Source of the DNA: Altericroceibacterium xinjiangense
GTDB lineage: Bacteria; Pseudomonadota; Alphaproteobacteria; Sphingomonadales; Sphingomonadaceae
DNA length: 64,000 nt
Assembly (NCBI RefSeq): GCF_003958635.1
Contig: NZ_RSEK01000002.1
Coordinates: 62,001 to 126,000 of the forward strand
Direction of reading: 5' to 3'
How positions within the stretch are numbered: position 1 is the first letter of the stretch; the number at the start of each line of letters is the position of its first letter. The notes below the pieces were generated by a model that did no database searches, was not told the DNA's origin, and saw only the letters and a program-made list of their open reading frames with translations. Shown in pieces: positions 15,959 to 24,740 of the stretch. The position numbers were made by a program, and so were the translations under genes.

Positions 15959-16582
15959 TCAGCAGCGGTGATCCCCCCAGTAGCGGTCCCATCGCAGCGC
16001 CCATCCACCTTTCACCATTGCGCAGGACAGATCGCCATGATCTGGCGAATCGCACCAGGCCCCCGTCCTGTCCCCCACGGCGTCGCCGGTAGAAAGGCAG
16101 CGCAGTACCGGCCCTTGCACTGTTACGTGCCCGTATCGACTTTCTCCTGTTCGGTCGCCGAGCAGCGCCACCAACGCATCCCGTGCCTCGACACCACTCG
16201 CTTCCGGGCATGGCTGGTTCGATCGGCAGCCGCCATCGATCTCTCGCGCCGCAATGCCGGAAAGCCGCAGGCGTGGTCCTTCCTCGCACCAGACCGGGCC
16301 ATCTCCATCCCACACGCGGGACGGCGTGCAGGTAAACCGCTCGCCTGCCTGAATCACCGGTACTTCTGAGCCGCTCGTTCCTTCCGAGCTTTGGTCAGGC
16401 GGGTCGCCGCATGCTGCGCAGAACAGTACGAGAGCGGGAACCCCTTTGCGCAGGAAAGCAGGCGAAAGAGCCCTCCAGCCATTGAGCGGATGGCGTTTTC
16501 GGCGAAATTGGAAGGCGCGGGGCTGCACCGGCCGACCTGGCTGTTTGCCGAACCATCTGCAGAAACCTTGGTCCTTCATCAT
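15959..16582 (-). CDS. thermonuclease (SNase-like) family protein, possibly exported
   Basis: 207 residues from ATG 16582 (GGGGAG upstream); in-frame alternatives are 16630 and 16579. A basic N-terminus is followed by a short hydrophobic stretch GVPALVLFCAACGDPP, suggesting export or an atypical lipoprotein site. The C-terminal 130 residues look like an SNase (OB-fold) domain: RVWDGDGPVWC, GPRLRLSGIAAREIDG and ASGVEARDALVALLG. Staphylococcal nuclease D21, R35 and E43 have likely counterparts, but D40 appears to be Ala and R87 is not obvious, so activity is uncertain. It carries several extra Cys. It is divergent from psd. Confidence 0.7.
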   Translation of the reverse strand: MMKDQGFCRWFGKQPGRPVQPRAFQFRRKRHPLNGWRALSPAFLRKGVPALVLFCAACGDPPDQSSEGTSGSEVPVIQAGERFTCTPSRVWDGDGPVWCEEGPRLRLSGIAAREIDGGCRSNQPCPEASGVEARDALVALLGDRTGESRYGHVTVQGPVLRCLSTGDAVGDRTGAWCDSPDHGDLSCAMVKGGWALRWDRYWGDHRC

Positions 16583-16756
16583 TCGCTCCCCGGCGTCCGC
16601 TTGCAGCAGGTCGCCTCCACGCCAAGCCATTTCCCACCTCTCCCCCTGTTAGCCATGAGGCAATCTGGGCGTGCACGCCACAACGCTCGTGACGCCGCAT
16701 CCTTCGGCCAAGGCTGGAGAGCGGAACGGCGCGGATGGCCTGTGTGTCGCTCATGC

Positions 16757-16776
16757 CTTGTGACAGGGGGCACAAG
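16757..16776. promoter_or_regulatory. dyad just upstream of psd
   Basis: CTTGTG (16757-16762), 8-nt spacer, CACAAG (16771-16776), ending about 17 bp before the psd start. It could be an operator or an mRNA hairpin near the ribosome-binding site. The remaining part of 16583-16792 shows no gene. Confidence 0.3.
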
Positions 16777-16792
16777 TCTCTAGGTGAAAGCG

Positions 16793-17545
16793 ATGGCCGG
16801 AGATTTAGTCGATAACCGGGGGCGGGGCGAAGCTGCCTGGAATTGGCCTTCCATCCACCCCGAGGGGCGAAAATTCGGTCTGATCGCGGTTGCGATCAGC
16901 CTGATCTTCTTGCTCATCCTGGATTGGCCGCTCGTCGGCTGGGCGATGCTGCTGCTGTCGATCTGGGTATTTGCCTTCTTCCGCGACCCGGAACGCGTCG
17001 TGCCGCAGGACGAACGCTTCATCGTCGCGCCCGCGGACGGTCTGGTGACCCTGATCTCCGAAGTCGAACCCCCACGTGAACTGCAAGGGGAGGATTTGAC
17101 CGGTATGGCCGGCTTGCCCGCCGGGCCGGTCACGCGCGTTTCCATCTTCATGTCGGTGTTCGACGTGCACATCAATCGCGCCCCGGTTGGCGGCACGGTT
17201 CGGCGCGTCGTGTACATCCCCGGGAAGTTCATGAACGCGGATCTGGACAAAGCCAGCGACGAAAACGAGCGACAGCACGTCCTGATCGAGCGGAACGACG
17301 GGCAAGTTATCGGAATGACGCAGATTGCGGGACTGGTCGCCCGGCGCATCGTGCCGTTCGTCAAGGCGGGAGATATTCTTGCTGCGGGGCAGCGGGTCGG
17401 GCTCATCCGCTTTGGCAGCCGGGTGGACGTCTACCTGCCGCGCGGGACCGAATCGCGTGTTTTGCTCGGGCAGAAGGTGATCGCCGGGGAAACAATCCTG
17501 GCAGAACTTGGGCAACAGAGCTTGATTGAAGGAGTTCGGCAGTGA
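16793..17545 (+). CDS. psd: phosphatidylserine decarboxylase proenzyme
   Basis: 250 residues from ATG 16793 (AGGTG upstream; a GTG at 16784 is in frame). This is the short PSD-A form of alphaproteobacteria: two N-terminal hydrophobic helices (about 28-62), [24 protein letters not shown], and the self-cleavage site in [12 protein letters not shown], where the Ser becomes the pyruvoyl cofactor. It makes phosphatidylethanolamine from phosphatidylserine at the inner membrane. It overlaps pssA by 4 nt, so the two consecutive steps of PE synthesis are coupled. Confidence 0.95.
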   Translation: MAGDLVDNRGRGEAAWNWPSIHPEGRKFGLIAVAISLIFLLILDWPLVGWAMLLLSIWVFAFFRDPERVVPQDERFIVAPADGLVTLISEVEPPRELQGEDLTGMAGLPAGPVTRVSIFMSVFDVHINRAPVGGTVRRVVYIPGKFMNADLDKASDENERQHVLIERNDGQVIGMTQIAGLVARRIVPFVKAGDILAAGQRVGLIRFGSRVDVYLPRGTESRVLLGQKVIAGETILAELGQQSLIEGVRQ

Positions 17546-18381
17546 CCGAAGGTGATCCATCTGACACGCAGCCTGGTTGGCTAGGGCCGAAAGCGAGCGA
17601 GGACGAGGAGCCGATCGCCCGGCGAACAGCGCGCGGGCTGGCCATGCGCGCGGTCCTGCCCAACGCGATCACCGCAGCGGCTCTGTGCTCAGGCCTCACA
17701 GGCATTCGCTTTGCGATTGACGGCAATTGGTCGATGGCGGTGTTTGCGATCCTTCTGGCAGGAATGCTCGACGGGATCGACGGACGTATTGCCCGGCTGC
17801 TGAAGGCCCAGTCGCGCTTTGGGGCTGAACTGGACAGTCTTGCTGACTCGCTCAGCTTCGGCACGGCCCCGGCGATTGTCTTGTTCCTGTGGGCGCTGCA
17901 CGACCTGCCGCGCTTCGGGTGGTTCGCGTCGCTTGCGTTTGCGATCTGCTGTGCCCTGCGACTTGCGCGGTTCAACGCCCGGATCGATCTGGATGACCAG
18001 CCGCACAAGTCGGCAGGGTTCCTAACCGGGGTGCCTGCCCCTGTCGGGGCGGGCCTGGCGTTCCTGCCGCTTTTCCTCTGGCAGGCCACAGGAGAGGCGG
18101 AGTTCCGTCACCCCGTGCTGGTAACGGTGTGGCTGGCGATAGTGGCGTTTCTGATGATTTCGAACCTTCCGACGCTCAGCTGGAGCTCGATCCGCCCGCG
18201 GCGACACATACGTCTGGAAGCAATTGCATTGGCCGGGTTGGTGTTCGCAGCCCTGCTGACCGAGCCGTGGTGGACGCTGGCGGTCCTCTCAATCATCTAC
18301 CTGGTGCTGATGCCCTACGCCTTCGTCAATTACGGGAAGATCAGGCGGCAACGCGCTGCGGCGAAGCAGCCGGCCGCGTAG
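17542..18381 (+). CDS. pssA: CDP-diacylglycerol-serine O-phosphatidyltransferase
   Basis: 279 residues, GTG start at 17542 (GAAGGAG upstream) overlapping the psd stop. CDP-alcohol phosphatidyltransferase motif is complete: D-G-I-D-G-R-I-A-R...G-A-E-L-D-S-L-A-D. About 6-7 membrane helices follow the cytosolic N-terminus. It makes phosphatidylserine from CDP-diacylglycerol and serine; CdsA, which makes the CDP-diacylglycerol, is encoded at 22857-23585. Its last 41 bp overlap the 3' end of the small membrane-protein gene on the other strand. Confidence 0.95.
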   Translation: MTEGDPSDTQPGWLGPKASEDEEPIARRTARGLAMRAVLPNAITAAALCSGLTGIRFAIDGNWSMAVFAILLAGMLDGIDGRIARLLKAQSRFGAELDSLADSLSFGTAPAIVLFLWALHDLPRFGWFASLAFAICCALRLARFNARIDLDDQPHKSAGFLTGVPAPVGAGLAFLPLFLWQATGEAEFRHPVLVTVWLAIVAFLMISNLPTLSWSSIRPRRHIRLEAIALAGLVFAALLTEPWWTLAVLSIIYLVLMPYAFVNYGKIRRQRAAAKQPAA

Positions 18382-18592
18382 GCCGTGCAACGGGAGCGCG
18401 CGCGGGGCGCACGATCTTCGCTCGATCGCGGGCACCGAACTCCATCGTGCTGAAAAGGACCCGCGGGTCGGCGGCGATCTGGCCGCGAATCATCCGCGCG
18501 GTACGGAGCGCCCGGGACAGGGCTTCGGCCGTAACGGCGATTGCCCCCACTCCCACAGCGAGGAAGAACAACGAGATAAAGATGGTCGACAT
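18341..18592 (-). CDS. small single-pass membrane protein, candidate SOS gene
   Basis: 83 residues from ATG 18592, with an excellent site GGAAGGTGAG just upstream; a longer frame to 18676 lacks this. One hydrophobic helix at about residues 3-22 (IFISLFFLAVGVGAIAVTA), then a basic cytoplasmic part ending in an Arg/Pro/Ala-rich tail. I do not recognise a family. What marks it out is its promoter: a GTTC-N7-GTTC LexA box at 18700-18714 between -35 and -10. Small LexA-controlled inner-membrane peptides in alphaproteobacteria (SidA of Caulobacter) inhibit division, so such a role is possible but not shown. It overlaps the pssA 3' end by 41 bp. Confidence 0.65.
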   Translation of the reverse strand: MSTIFISLFFLAVGVGAIAVTAEALSRALRTARMIRGQIAADPRVLFSTMEFGARDRAKIVRPARAPVARPTRPAASPQRVAA

Positions 18593-18696
18593 TTTCTCAC
18601 CTTCCGCCTGTGCTCCAGGCAGCGATTTGCTGTGGAGAGCCTGTGGATAACGTCCTAGGAATCGTTCAGGTTCCACTTCATCCTATGACCGGACGC

Positions 18697-18725
18697 AATG
18701 TTCCCTATATGTTCTGAACCGTCAA
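18697..18725 (-). promoter_or_regulatory. LexA-box promoter of the small membrane protein
   Basis: On the minus strand: TTGACG (18725-18720), 17-bp spacer, AACATT (18702-18697). The spacer and -10 are covered by GTTC-CCTATAT-GTTC (18700-18714, plus-strand reading), an exact match to the alphaproteobacterial SOS box GTTCN7GTTC. A repressor there would block RNA polymerase. The start is then about 98 nt before the ATG. Confidence 0.7.
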
Positions 18726-18754
18726 GCGCGTTCTGCGGCAAGGCGCGCTTTTTT
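18724..18754 (+). terminator. hairpin with T-run upstream of rpsB
   Basis: AAGCGCG (18724-18730), 13-nt loop, CGCGCTT (18744-18750) and T-run to 18754. It would end read-through from pssA, or act in an rpsB leader transcript. No gene lies in 18755-18936, which should hold the rpsB leader; its promoter is not obvious. Confidence 0.6.
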
Positions 18755-18936
18755 AGCGCTGAGATGAAGCTGGATTTTCCTCGCCTTCCGGACTAAGTGC
18801 CTGCCTCGCTGGAGGTAAAACACGCCAGGTCGGCTTTTTACCGGTCCAGCAAATTCACATGGAAGGCTCATATGCCGGTGCCCGATCTCTTCGGGTTCCC
18901 TGCCTTCCAGAGGACAGAACCGGAAAGGAAACTATC

Positions 18937-19710
18937 ATGGCGGTACCCACCGTCTCAATGCAGCAGCTGATCGAGGCCGGCGCACACTTCGGCCACCAGA
19001 CCCACCGCTGGAACCCGCGGATGAAGCCGTACATCTTTGGTGCGCGGAACGGGGTCCACATCATCGACTTGTCGCAGACCGTCCCGCTGATGGCTCGTGC
19101 GCTGGACTTCGTGTCGTCGACCGTCCGCTCCGGCGGCAAGGTGCTGTTCGTCGGCACCAAGCGCCAGGCGCAGGATCCGATTGCCGAAGCGGCTCGCCGG
19201 TCAGGTCAGCACTTCGTCAACCATCGCTGGCTTGGCGGCATGCTGACTAACTGGAAGACCATTTCCGGTTCGATCAAGCGCCTCAAGAGCCTGGAAGAGC
19301 AGCTCGCTGGTGACACCTCGGGGCTGACCAAGAAGGAAGTGCTCCAGCTTACTCGCGAGCTCGGCAAGCTTGAGATGTCGCTCGGCGGCATCCGCGACAT
19401 GGGCGGAATTCCGGACGTGATGTTCGTGATCGATGCCAACAAGGAAGAGCTGGCGATCAAGGAAGCCAACATCCTTGGCATTCCGGTGGTCGCGGTGCTC
19501 GACACCAATGTCGACCCCAGCGGCATCGCTTTCCCGATTCCCGGCAACGACGACGCCAGCCGCGCCGTCCGTCTTTATTGCGACGCGGTTGCCCAGGCGG
19601 CGACACAAGGCCGTAACGAAGGTGTGGTGGATTCGGGCGCCGACATCGGCGGCATGGATCTTCCGCCTGAGGAAGCCGCGACGGCCGAACCGGCTGCTGC
19701 CGGAGCGTAA
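18937..19710 (+). CDS. rpsB: 30S ribosomal protein S2
   Basis: 257 residues from ATG 18937 (GGAAAGGAAA upstream). Full S2 signature: [84 protein letters not shown] and D-T-N[16 protein letters not shown]. An acidic C-terminal tail follows. It assembles late on the 30S subunit and helps recruit S1. A longer frame to 18859 is not homologous. It is followed by tsf, as in most bacteria. Confidence 0.98.
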   Translation: MAVPTVSMQQLIEAGAHFGHQTHRWNPRMKPYIFGARNGVHIIDLSQTVPLMARALDFVSSTVRSGGKVLFVGTKRQAQDPIAEAARRSGQHFVNHRWLGGMLTNWKTISGSIKRLKSLEEQLAGDTSGLTKKEVLQLTRELGKLEMSLGGIRDMGGIPDVMFVIDANKEELAIKEANILGIPVVAVLDTNVDPSGIAFPIPGNDDASRAVRLYCDAVAQAATQGRNEGVVDSGADIGGMDLPPEEAATAEPAAAGA

Positions 19711-19726
19711 CTGACGCATTTTTTTC

Positions 19727-19760
19727 GCACCGGGCCCTGCCGTTCCAGCGGGCCCGGTGC
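19727..19760. promoter_or_regulatory. stable hairpin between rpsB and tsf
   Basis: Perfect 11-bp stem GCACCGGGCCC (19727-19737) with GGGCCCGGTGC (19750-19760), 12-nt loop. Seven T's lie before the stem (19719-19725), not after, so it is not a normal terminator on either strand. It may protect or process the rpsB-tsf mRNA, or tune S2:EF-Ts ratio. Confidence 0.6.
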
Positions 19761-19786
19761 CCGACGAATTTCAAAAGAGGTACACA

Positions 19787-20713
19787 ATGGCTGCTTACAC
19801 CGCCGCGGACGTAAAGGCCCTGCGTGAGCGCACCGGCGCGGGCATGATGGATTGCAAGAAGGCGCTGGCCGAAACCAACGGCGACGTCGAAGCCGCCGTC
19901 GACAACCTGCGTGCGCGCGGGCTCGCTGCCGCTGCCAAGAAGTCGAGCCGCACCGCTGCCGAAGGTCTGGTTGGCATCGCCGTCGAAGGCACAAAGGGCG
20001 TTGCGGTGGAGGTCAACTCCGAAACCGACTTCGTCGCCAAGAACGACCAGTTCCAGGACTTCGTCCGCAATGTCACGCAGAAGGCGCTCGAGCTTTCCGC
20101 CGACGATGTCGATGCGCTGAAGGCTGCAGAATACCCGGGTGGCGGCACGGTTGGCGAAAAGCTGACCGATAACGTCGCCACGATTGGTGAGAACCAGCAG
20201 ATCCGCCGGATCAAGACCGTTTCGGTCAGCAGCGGCGTGGTCGTTCCCTACATGCACAACGCGTCGGCCGCCAATCTCGGCAAGATCGGCGTGCTGGTCG
20301 CGCTTGAGAGCGATGCCCCCGCGGACGTGCTGGAGTCGCTTGGAAAGCAGCTTGCGATGCACATCGCCGCCGCATTCCCGCAGGCGCTCGACGCCGACGG
20401 TCTTGATGCCGAGGTGATTGACCGTGAGCGTGCGATCGCCCGTGAAAAGGCAGCCGAGAGCGGCAAGCCAGCCGACGTTCAGGAAAAGATGGTCGATGGC
20501 GCGGTAAAGAAGTTCGCCAAGGAAAACGCGCTGCTCAGCCAGCTGTTCGTCATGGACAACAAGACGCCGATTTCCGACGTGGTTGCGAAGGCGGGCAAGG
20601 ACGCAGGCACGCAGATCGTGCTCAAGGACTATGTCCGCTTCCAGCTCGGCGAAGGCATCGAGAAGGAACAGAGCGACTTTGCTGCAGAGGTTGCCGCTGC
20701 CGTAAACGGCTGA
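19787..20713 (+). CDS. tsf: translation elongation factor Ts
   Basis: 308 residues from ATG 19787 (AAAAGAGG upstream). N-terminal UBA-like part [40 protein letters not shown] is diagnostic, followed by the core [18 protein letters not shown] contact to EF-Tu. It exchanges GDP for GTP on EF-Tu in the cytoplasm. The C-terminal half is the usual two-subdomain core, normal in length for alphaproteobacteria. A terminator follows the gene directly, closing the rpsB-tsf unit. Confidence 0.98.
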   Translation: MAAYTAADVKALRERTGAGMMDCKKALAETNGDVEAAVDNLRARGLAAAAKKSSRTAAEGLVGIAVEGTKGVAVEVNSETDFVAKNDQFQDFVRNVTQKALELSADDVDALKAAEYPGGGTVGEKLTDNVATIGENQQIRRIKTVSVSSGVVVPYMHNASAANLGKIGVLVALESDAPADVLESLGKQLAMHIAAAFPQALDADGLDAEVIDRERAIAREKAAESGKPADVQEKMVDGAVKKFAKENALLSQLFVMDNKTPISDVVAKAGKDAGTQIVLKDYVRFQLGEGIEKEQSDFAAEVAAAVNG

Positions 20714-20728
20714 TCCGGCGATCCTTTC

Positions 20729-20764
20729 AAAACCCCGTGCGGCTCTGGCTGCGCGGGGTTTTTT
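20729..20764 (+). terminator. rho-independent terminator after tsf
   Basis: AACCCCGTGC (20731-20740) pairs with GCGCGGGGTT (20751-20760), with one mismatch, around GGCTCTGGCT, followed by TTTT. A-rich on the 5' side. Confidence 0.92.
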
Positions 20765-20779
20765 GTGTCCGCCTCGCCC

Positions 20780-20807
20780 TTGGCACCGCGCGCCTTCGCC
20801 GTATAAG
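20780..20807 (+). promoter_or_regulatory. promoter of the pyrH-to-fabZ operon
   Basis: TTGGCA (20780-20785), 16-bp spacer, TATAAG (20802-20807): five of six bases match consensus in each hexamer. It lies between the tsf terminator and the pyrH start 31 bp downstream. Confidence 0.65.
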
Positions 20808-20838
20808 GGCCTAACGCCAGCCCCGGAGAGCTCCCGAA

Positions 20839-21561
20839 ATGATCGTACCCAGCGCCAGGCGCATCCTGCTGAAACTGTCCGGCGAAGTGCTGATGGGCAA
20901 TCAGCAGTTCGGGATCGATCCCGCTACCGTTGCCGAACTCGCGCAGGAAGTGAAGGATGCGAAGGATACCGGGCTGGAAATTTGCCTGGTCATTGGCGGC
21001 GGCAACATCTTTCGCGGAATGGCTGGAGCGGCGCAGGGAATGGACCGCGCTCAGGCCGATTACATGGGCATGCTCGCAACCATCATGAACGCGCTGGCGA
21101 TGCAGAACGCGCTGGAGCAGCTCGGTGTCAGCACCCGCGTCCAGTCTGCCATCCAGATGGATGCGGTGTGCGAGCCGGTGATCCGCCGCCGGGCTGAACG
21201 TCACCTGGAAAAAGGGCGCGTGGTCATCTTTGCAGCCGGTGTCGGCAGCCCGTATTTCACCACCGACAGCGGGGCTGCCCTGCGCGCGGCGGAAATGAAG
21301 TGCGACGTGCTGATGAAAGGCACCAGCGTGGACGGGGTCTACGATTCCGACCCGAAGAAGAATCCCGAGGCCAGCCGGTTCGGAACCGTGACGTATGACC
21401 GGGTTTTGGCCGACAATCTCAAAGTAATGGACGCCTCCGCCGTCGCGCTCTGCCGCGACAACGCCATCCCGATCGTGGTGTTCTCGATCCGGGAAAAAGG
21501 CAACCTTGCCCGCGTTCTGACGGGCGAAGGGGTCCAGACGATAGTCAAAGAGGAAGCGTGA
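20839..21561 (+). CDS. pyrH: uridylate kinase
   Basis: 240 residues, GGAGAG upstream. Amino-acid-kinase fold: [43 protein letters not shown] and [17 protein letters not shown]. It phosphorylates UMP to UDP, feeding RNA, UDP-sugar and CTP synthesis. It is first in a plus-strand unit with frr, uppS, cdsA, dxr, rseP, bamA, skp and fabZ, most of them separated by overlapping stop/start codons. Confidence 0.98.
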   Translation: MIVPSARRILLKLSGEVLMGNQQFGIDPATVAELAQEVKDAKDTGLEICLVIGGGNIFRGMAGAAQGMDRAQADYMGMLATIMNALAMQNALEQLGVSTRVQSAIQMDAVCEPVIRRRAERHLEKGRVVIFAAGVGSPYFTTDSGAALRAAEMKCDVLMKGTSVDGVYDSDPKKNPEASRFGTVTYDRVLADNLKVMDASAVALCRDNAIPIVVFSIREKGNLARVLTGEGVQTIVKEEA

Positions 21562-21563
21562 CG

Positions 21564-22121
21564 ATGGCGAAATATGACAAGTCCGACATCGAGCGGCGGA
21601 TGGCCGGCGCGGTGGATTCGCTGAAGAGCGACCTTTCCGGCCTCAGGACCGGGCGCGCCAACATTGCGTTGCTCGATCCGGTTCAGGTGGACGTGTATGG
21701 GTCGCTGATGCCGCTCAACCAGGTCGCGACCGTCTCCGCGCCCGAGTCGCGGATGCTGTCGGTCCAGGTCTGGGACAAGGCGAATGTCCAGGCCGTGGCG
21801 AAAGGGATTTCCCACGCCAACCTTGGCCTCAACCCGATCATGGACGGACAGACCCTGCGTCTGCCGCTGCCCGATCTGACAGAGGAACGGCGCAAGGATC
21901 TGGCCAAGCTGGCCGGGCAGTATGCGGAAAAAGCACGCATCGCGATCCGCAACGTCCGGCGCGATGGAATGGAATCCCTGAAGCAGGACGAGAAGAAGAA
22001 GGACATCTCCGAGGACGAGCGCAAGCGCGCCGAGGACGAAGTCCAGAAGCTGACCGACAAGTACATCGCTGACGCTGATGCAGCCGCGGAGGCGAAGGAA
22101 AAGGAAATCCTTCAGCCGTGA
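21564..22121 (+). CDS. frr: ribosome recycling factor
   Basis: 185 residues from ATG 21564 (AGGAAG upstream; GTG at 21558 also in frame), the usual RRF length. [46 protein letters not shown] is the hallmark N-terminus, followed by the two-domain L-shaped fold ([22 protein letters not shown] and a charged C-terminal helix). With EF-G it splits post-termination ribosomes. Its last 4 nt overlap the uppS start region. Confidence 0.98.
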   Translation: MAKYDKSDIERRMAGAVDSLKSDLSGLRTGRANIALLDPVQVDVYGSLMPLNQVATVSAPESRMLSVQVWDKANVQAVAKGISHANLGLNPIMDGQTLRLPLPDLTEERRKDLAKLAGQYAEKARIAIRNVRRDGMESLKQDEKKKDISEDERKRAEDEVQKLTDKYIADADAAAEAKEKEILQP

Positions 22122-22870
22122 TGCGAGGCTCGCCCTCTCCTGCCTTCGTTCACAAGCCCGGCGATACGCTTGCCATGCAAAGCGAGGGCGGGGGAGCGGG
22201 CCACGGCGCCCGCCATGCGGCGATCATCATGGACGGCAACGGGCGCTGGGCGAAGCGCAACCGCCTGCCGCGCGCGATGGGCCACTATCGCGGGGTTGAG
22301 GCGGTCCGCCGGACGGTCCGCGCAGCCGGGGCGCTGGGGCTGGAATGCCTCACGCTATACGCCTTCTCCTCAGAGAACTGGAAACGGCCGGAGGAGGAGA
22401 TTTCCGATCTCATGGGCTTGATGCGCAAGTTCATCGCGAGCGACTTGCCCGAGTTTATCGCCAACGGCGTACGGCTGAAGATCATCGGCGACTACACGGT
22501 GCTTGAGCCGGATATCGTCGCCATGCTGGACGATGCGCTGGCGCGGACCGCCAACGGGCAGCGCACCGTAGCGGTGGCGCTCAATTACGGCTCGCAACAG
22601 GAAATCGCCCGGGCCGCCGCGAAAGCAGCGCAAGCGGGCGAGATCACGCCGGAATCGATTTCCGCGCATCTCGACACGGCCGACCTGCCGCCGCTGGACC
22701 TGCTGATCCGCACGTCGGGTGAGGTCCGCTTGTCGAATTTCCTGCTGTGGCAAGCGGCTTATGCGGAAATGTGGTTCACCGACGTACTGTGGCCCGATTT
22801 CATGCCCGCCCATCTGGAAGAGGCGCTGAACAGCTTCGCCGGGCGGGAGCGTCGCTTTGGCGGGCGATAG
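22118..22870 (+). CDS. uppS: undecaprenyl diphosphate synthase (cis-prenyltransferase)
   Basis: Up to 250 residues (GTG 22118, overlapping the frr stop); ATG 22175 would give 231 residues and begin closer to the conserved core. Cis-prenyltransferase motifs: [32 protein letters not shown] (catalytic Asp and P-loop), [14 protein letters not shown], and [19 protein letters not shown]. It builds C55 undecaprenyl diphosphate, the lipid carrier for peptidoglycan and O-antigen, from farnesyl diphosphate in the cytoplasm. The start is the only uncertain point. Confidence 0.95.
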   Translation: MMRGSPSPAFVHKPGDTLAMQSEGGGAGHGARHAAIIMDGNGRWAKRNRLPRAMGHYRGVEAVRRTVRAAGALGLECLTLYAFSSENWKRPEEEISDLMGLMRKFIASDLPEFIANGVRLKIIGDYTVLEPDIVAMLDDALARTANGQRTVAVALNYGSQQEIARAAAKAAQAGEITPESISAHLDTADLPPLDLLIRTSGEVRLSNFLLWQAAYAEMWFTDVLWPDFMPAHLEEALNSFAGRERRFGGR

Positions 22871-23585
22871 GACCAGCGCCGTCGCAAAGCCGGCATCCCG
22901 AAACCCCGACCTGCCGGTGCGGGTCGCCTCCGCACTTGCGATGCTGGCGCTCGCCGCCGGAGCCTTCGCACTGGGTAATCCGTGGCTGCAGGCCTTCATC
23001 GTGCTGGTCACGCTCGTCACCCTGATCGAATTCAGCCTGCTGGTGGTGAAAGCCACCGACAACGTGTTCTACCGCGTCGGCGGTATTCTGGCCGGCGCAG
23101 TCTACATCCTCCTGTCAGCGGCCTTTCTCGTGTTTCAGGAACGGTTCGTAATGGCCATGCTGGTGATCTCGGTCATCCTGACTGACACCGGCGCCTACTT
23201 TGTCGGTCGGGCAATCGGCGGACCCAAGGTCGCACCGCGGATCAGCCCATCGAAGACCTGGGCCGGCTTGTTTGGAGGGATGGCGGCCTCCGCGGCCTGG
23301 TTGGCAGTGGTTGCCGGCGTACTCAGTTCCGCACTTGGCCGGCTCGACAGCGGGTCCGGTCCCGGCGTCGCATGGAACGCCGTGCTGGTCGCCGCTTTGA
23401 TCGGGGCAGGGCTAGCCGTTGCGGCCCAAGCGGGTGATTTCTTCGAAAGCTGGCTGAAACGGAAGGCTGGGGTGAAGGATTCCTCGCGCCTGATCCCCGG
23501 TCACGGCGGCGTGCTCGACCGCGTGGACGGCTTGATCGCCGTCAGCCTGCTTGCCGGACTGCTGGGCGGCTGGGCCGGGTTGTGA
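22857..23585 (+). CDS. cdsA: phosphatidate cytidylyltransferase
   Basis: Up to 242 residues. The frame overlaps uppS by 14 nt and begins with TTG at 22857; GTG at 22917 (222 residues) is an alternative. Polytopic membrane protein with 6-7 helices and the CdsA signature near the C-terminus: [16 protein letters not shown], preceded by [13 protein letters not shown]. It makes CDP-diacylglycerol from phosphatidic acid and CTP, the precursor used by PssA in this window. It is a short form, as usual in sphingomonads. It overlaps dxr by 4 nt. Confidence 0.93.
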   Translation: MAGDRTSAVAKPASRNPDLPVRVASALAMLALAAGAFALGNPWLQAFIVLVTLVTLIEFSLLVVKATDNVFYRVGGILAGAVYILLSAAFLVFQERFVMAMLVISVILTDTGAYFVGRAIGGPKVAPRISPSKTWAGLFGGMAASAAWLAVVAGVLSSALGRLDSGSGPGVAWNAVLVAALIGAGLAVAAQAGDFFESWLKRKAGVKDSSRLIPGHGGVLDRVDGLIAVSLLAGLLGGWAGL

Positions 23586-24739
23586 CGGTGCGCTCCATCT
23601 CGATTCTGGGGGCAACCGGCTCCATCGGTGCCTCCACGCTGGACCTGATCCGGCGCGATCGCGAACAATGGCGCGTCGTCGCGTTGACTGCCAACTGCCA
23701 GGCGTCGCAGCTTGCCGAGCTTGCGCGGGAATTCGACGCCGAAGTTGCAGTGGTGGCGGACGAAAGCTGCCTGCCCGCCCTGCGCGATGGATTGCAGCGA
23801 AGCGGGACGGAAGCGGCCGCGGGGGCGCAGGCGCTGTGTGAGGCGGCGGCGCGCGGAGCCGATGTGACGGTCGCGGCAATCGTCGGCTGCGCGGGACTGG
23901 CCCCCACGATGGCCGCGATCCAGCAGGGGCGGGTGGTCGCGCTGGCCAACAAGGAAGCGCTGGTTTCGGCCGGCAACGTGATGACCGCCGCGGTTGCGCA
24001 GCATGGCGCCACCCTGCTGCCGGTCGACTCGGAGCACAACGCGATTTTCCAGTGCCTTCAGGCAGGCGAGATCGCGGATGTTCGGTCGATCACCCTGACC
24101 GCCAGCGGAGGACCGTTCCGCACCTGGACGCTCGAGCAGCTGGCGCGGGCAACCCCGAAGCAGGCCGTCGCGCATCCCAACTGGGACATGGGCGCCAAGA
24201 TCAGCGTCGATTCCGCGACGATGATGAACAAGGGGCTGGAACTGATCGAGGCCCACCACTTGTTTCCGGTGGGGCTGGACCGTTTGAACATCATCATCCA
24301 CCCGCAATCGGTGGTTCATTCGATGGTCGAATACCGCGACCGCTCAACGCTGGCGCAACTTGGCCCGTCGGATATGCGGGTTCCTATCGCCAGTGCGCTC
24401 GCCTGGCCGCAGCGAATGGACACTCCCTGTCAGCCGCTCGACCTTGCGGGCCTGGGGGAACTGACCTTCTTTGCACCGGACGAGGAGCGGTTTCCCGCTA
24501 CGCGCATTGCGAGGGCCGCGGCCGAGGCAGGCGGCGCCGCGCCTGCCGTGCTGAACGCGGCGAACGAAATCGCGGTGGCTGCTTTCCTTGCCGGTCAGAT
24601 CGGGTTCACGCGAATCTCGTTACTGGCGCAACAAGTTCTGGAGTGCGCCTCCTTCCCCGATCCGTCGAACCTGGACGATGTCCTGGCCGTGGACACCGAG
24701 GCAAGAGCGCGCGCCGCCGCGTTGCTGGAGCGTGCCTGA
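23582..24739 (+). CDS. dxr: 1-deoxy-D-xylulose 5-phosphate reductoisomerase
   Basis: 385 residues, GTG 23582 overlapping the cdsA stop (a second GTG at 23588 is also possible). NADPH-binding [42 protein letters not shown], and the substrate/metal region L-T-A-S-G-G-P-F-R and H-P-N-W[19 protein letters not shown]. First committed step of the MEP isoprenoid pathway; its product ultimately supplies uppS and the polyprenyl synthase in this window. Cytoplasmic. Confidence 0.97.
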   Translation: MTVRSISILGATGSIGASTLDLIRRDREQWRVVALTANCQASQLAELAREFDAEVAVVADESCLPALRDGLQRSGTEAAAGAQALCEAAARGADVTVAAIVGCAGLAPTMAAIQQGRVVALANKEALVSAGNVMTAAVAQHGATLLPVDSEHNAIFQCLQAGEIADVRSITLTASGGPFRTWTLEQLARATPKQAVAHPNWDMGAKISVDSATMMNKGLELIEAHHLFPVGLDRLNIIIHPQSVVHSMVEYRDRSTLAQLGPSDMRVPIASALAWPQRMDTPCQPLDLAGLGELTFFAPDEERFPATRIARAAAEAGGAAPAVLNAANEIAVAAFLAGQIGFTRISLLAQQVLECASFPDPSNLDDVLAVDTEARARAAALLERA

Positions 24740-24740
24740 C

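Noticed and set aside
18642-18650. Perfect DnaA box TGTGGATAA near the SOS promoter
   Set aside because: A second identical 9-mer lies inside hrpB (7819-7827), and there is no cluster or AT-rich unwinding region, so neither is taken as an origin or DnaA target.
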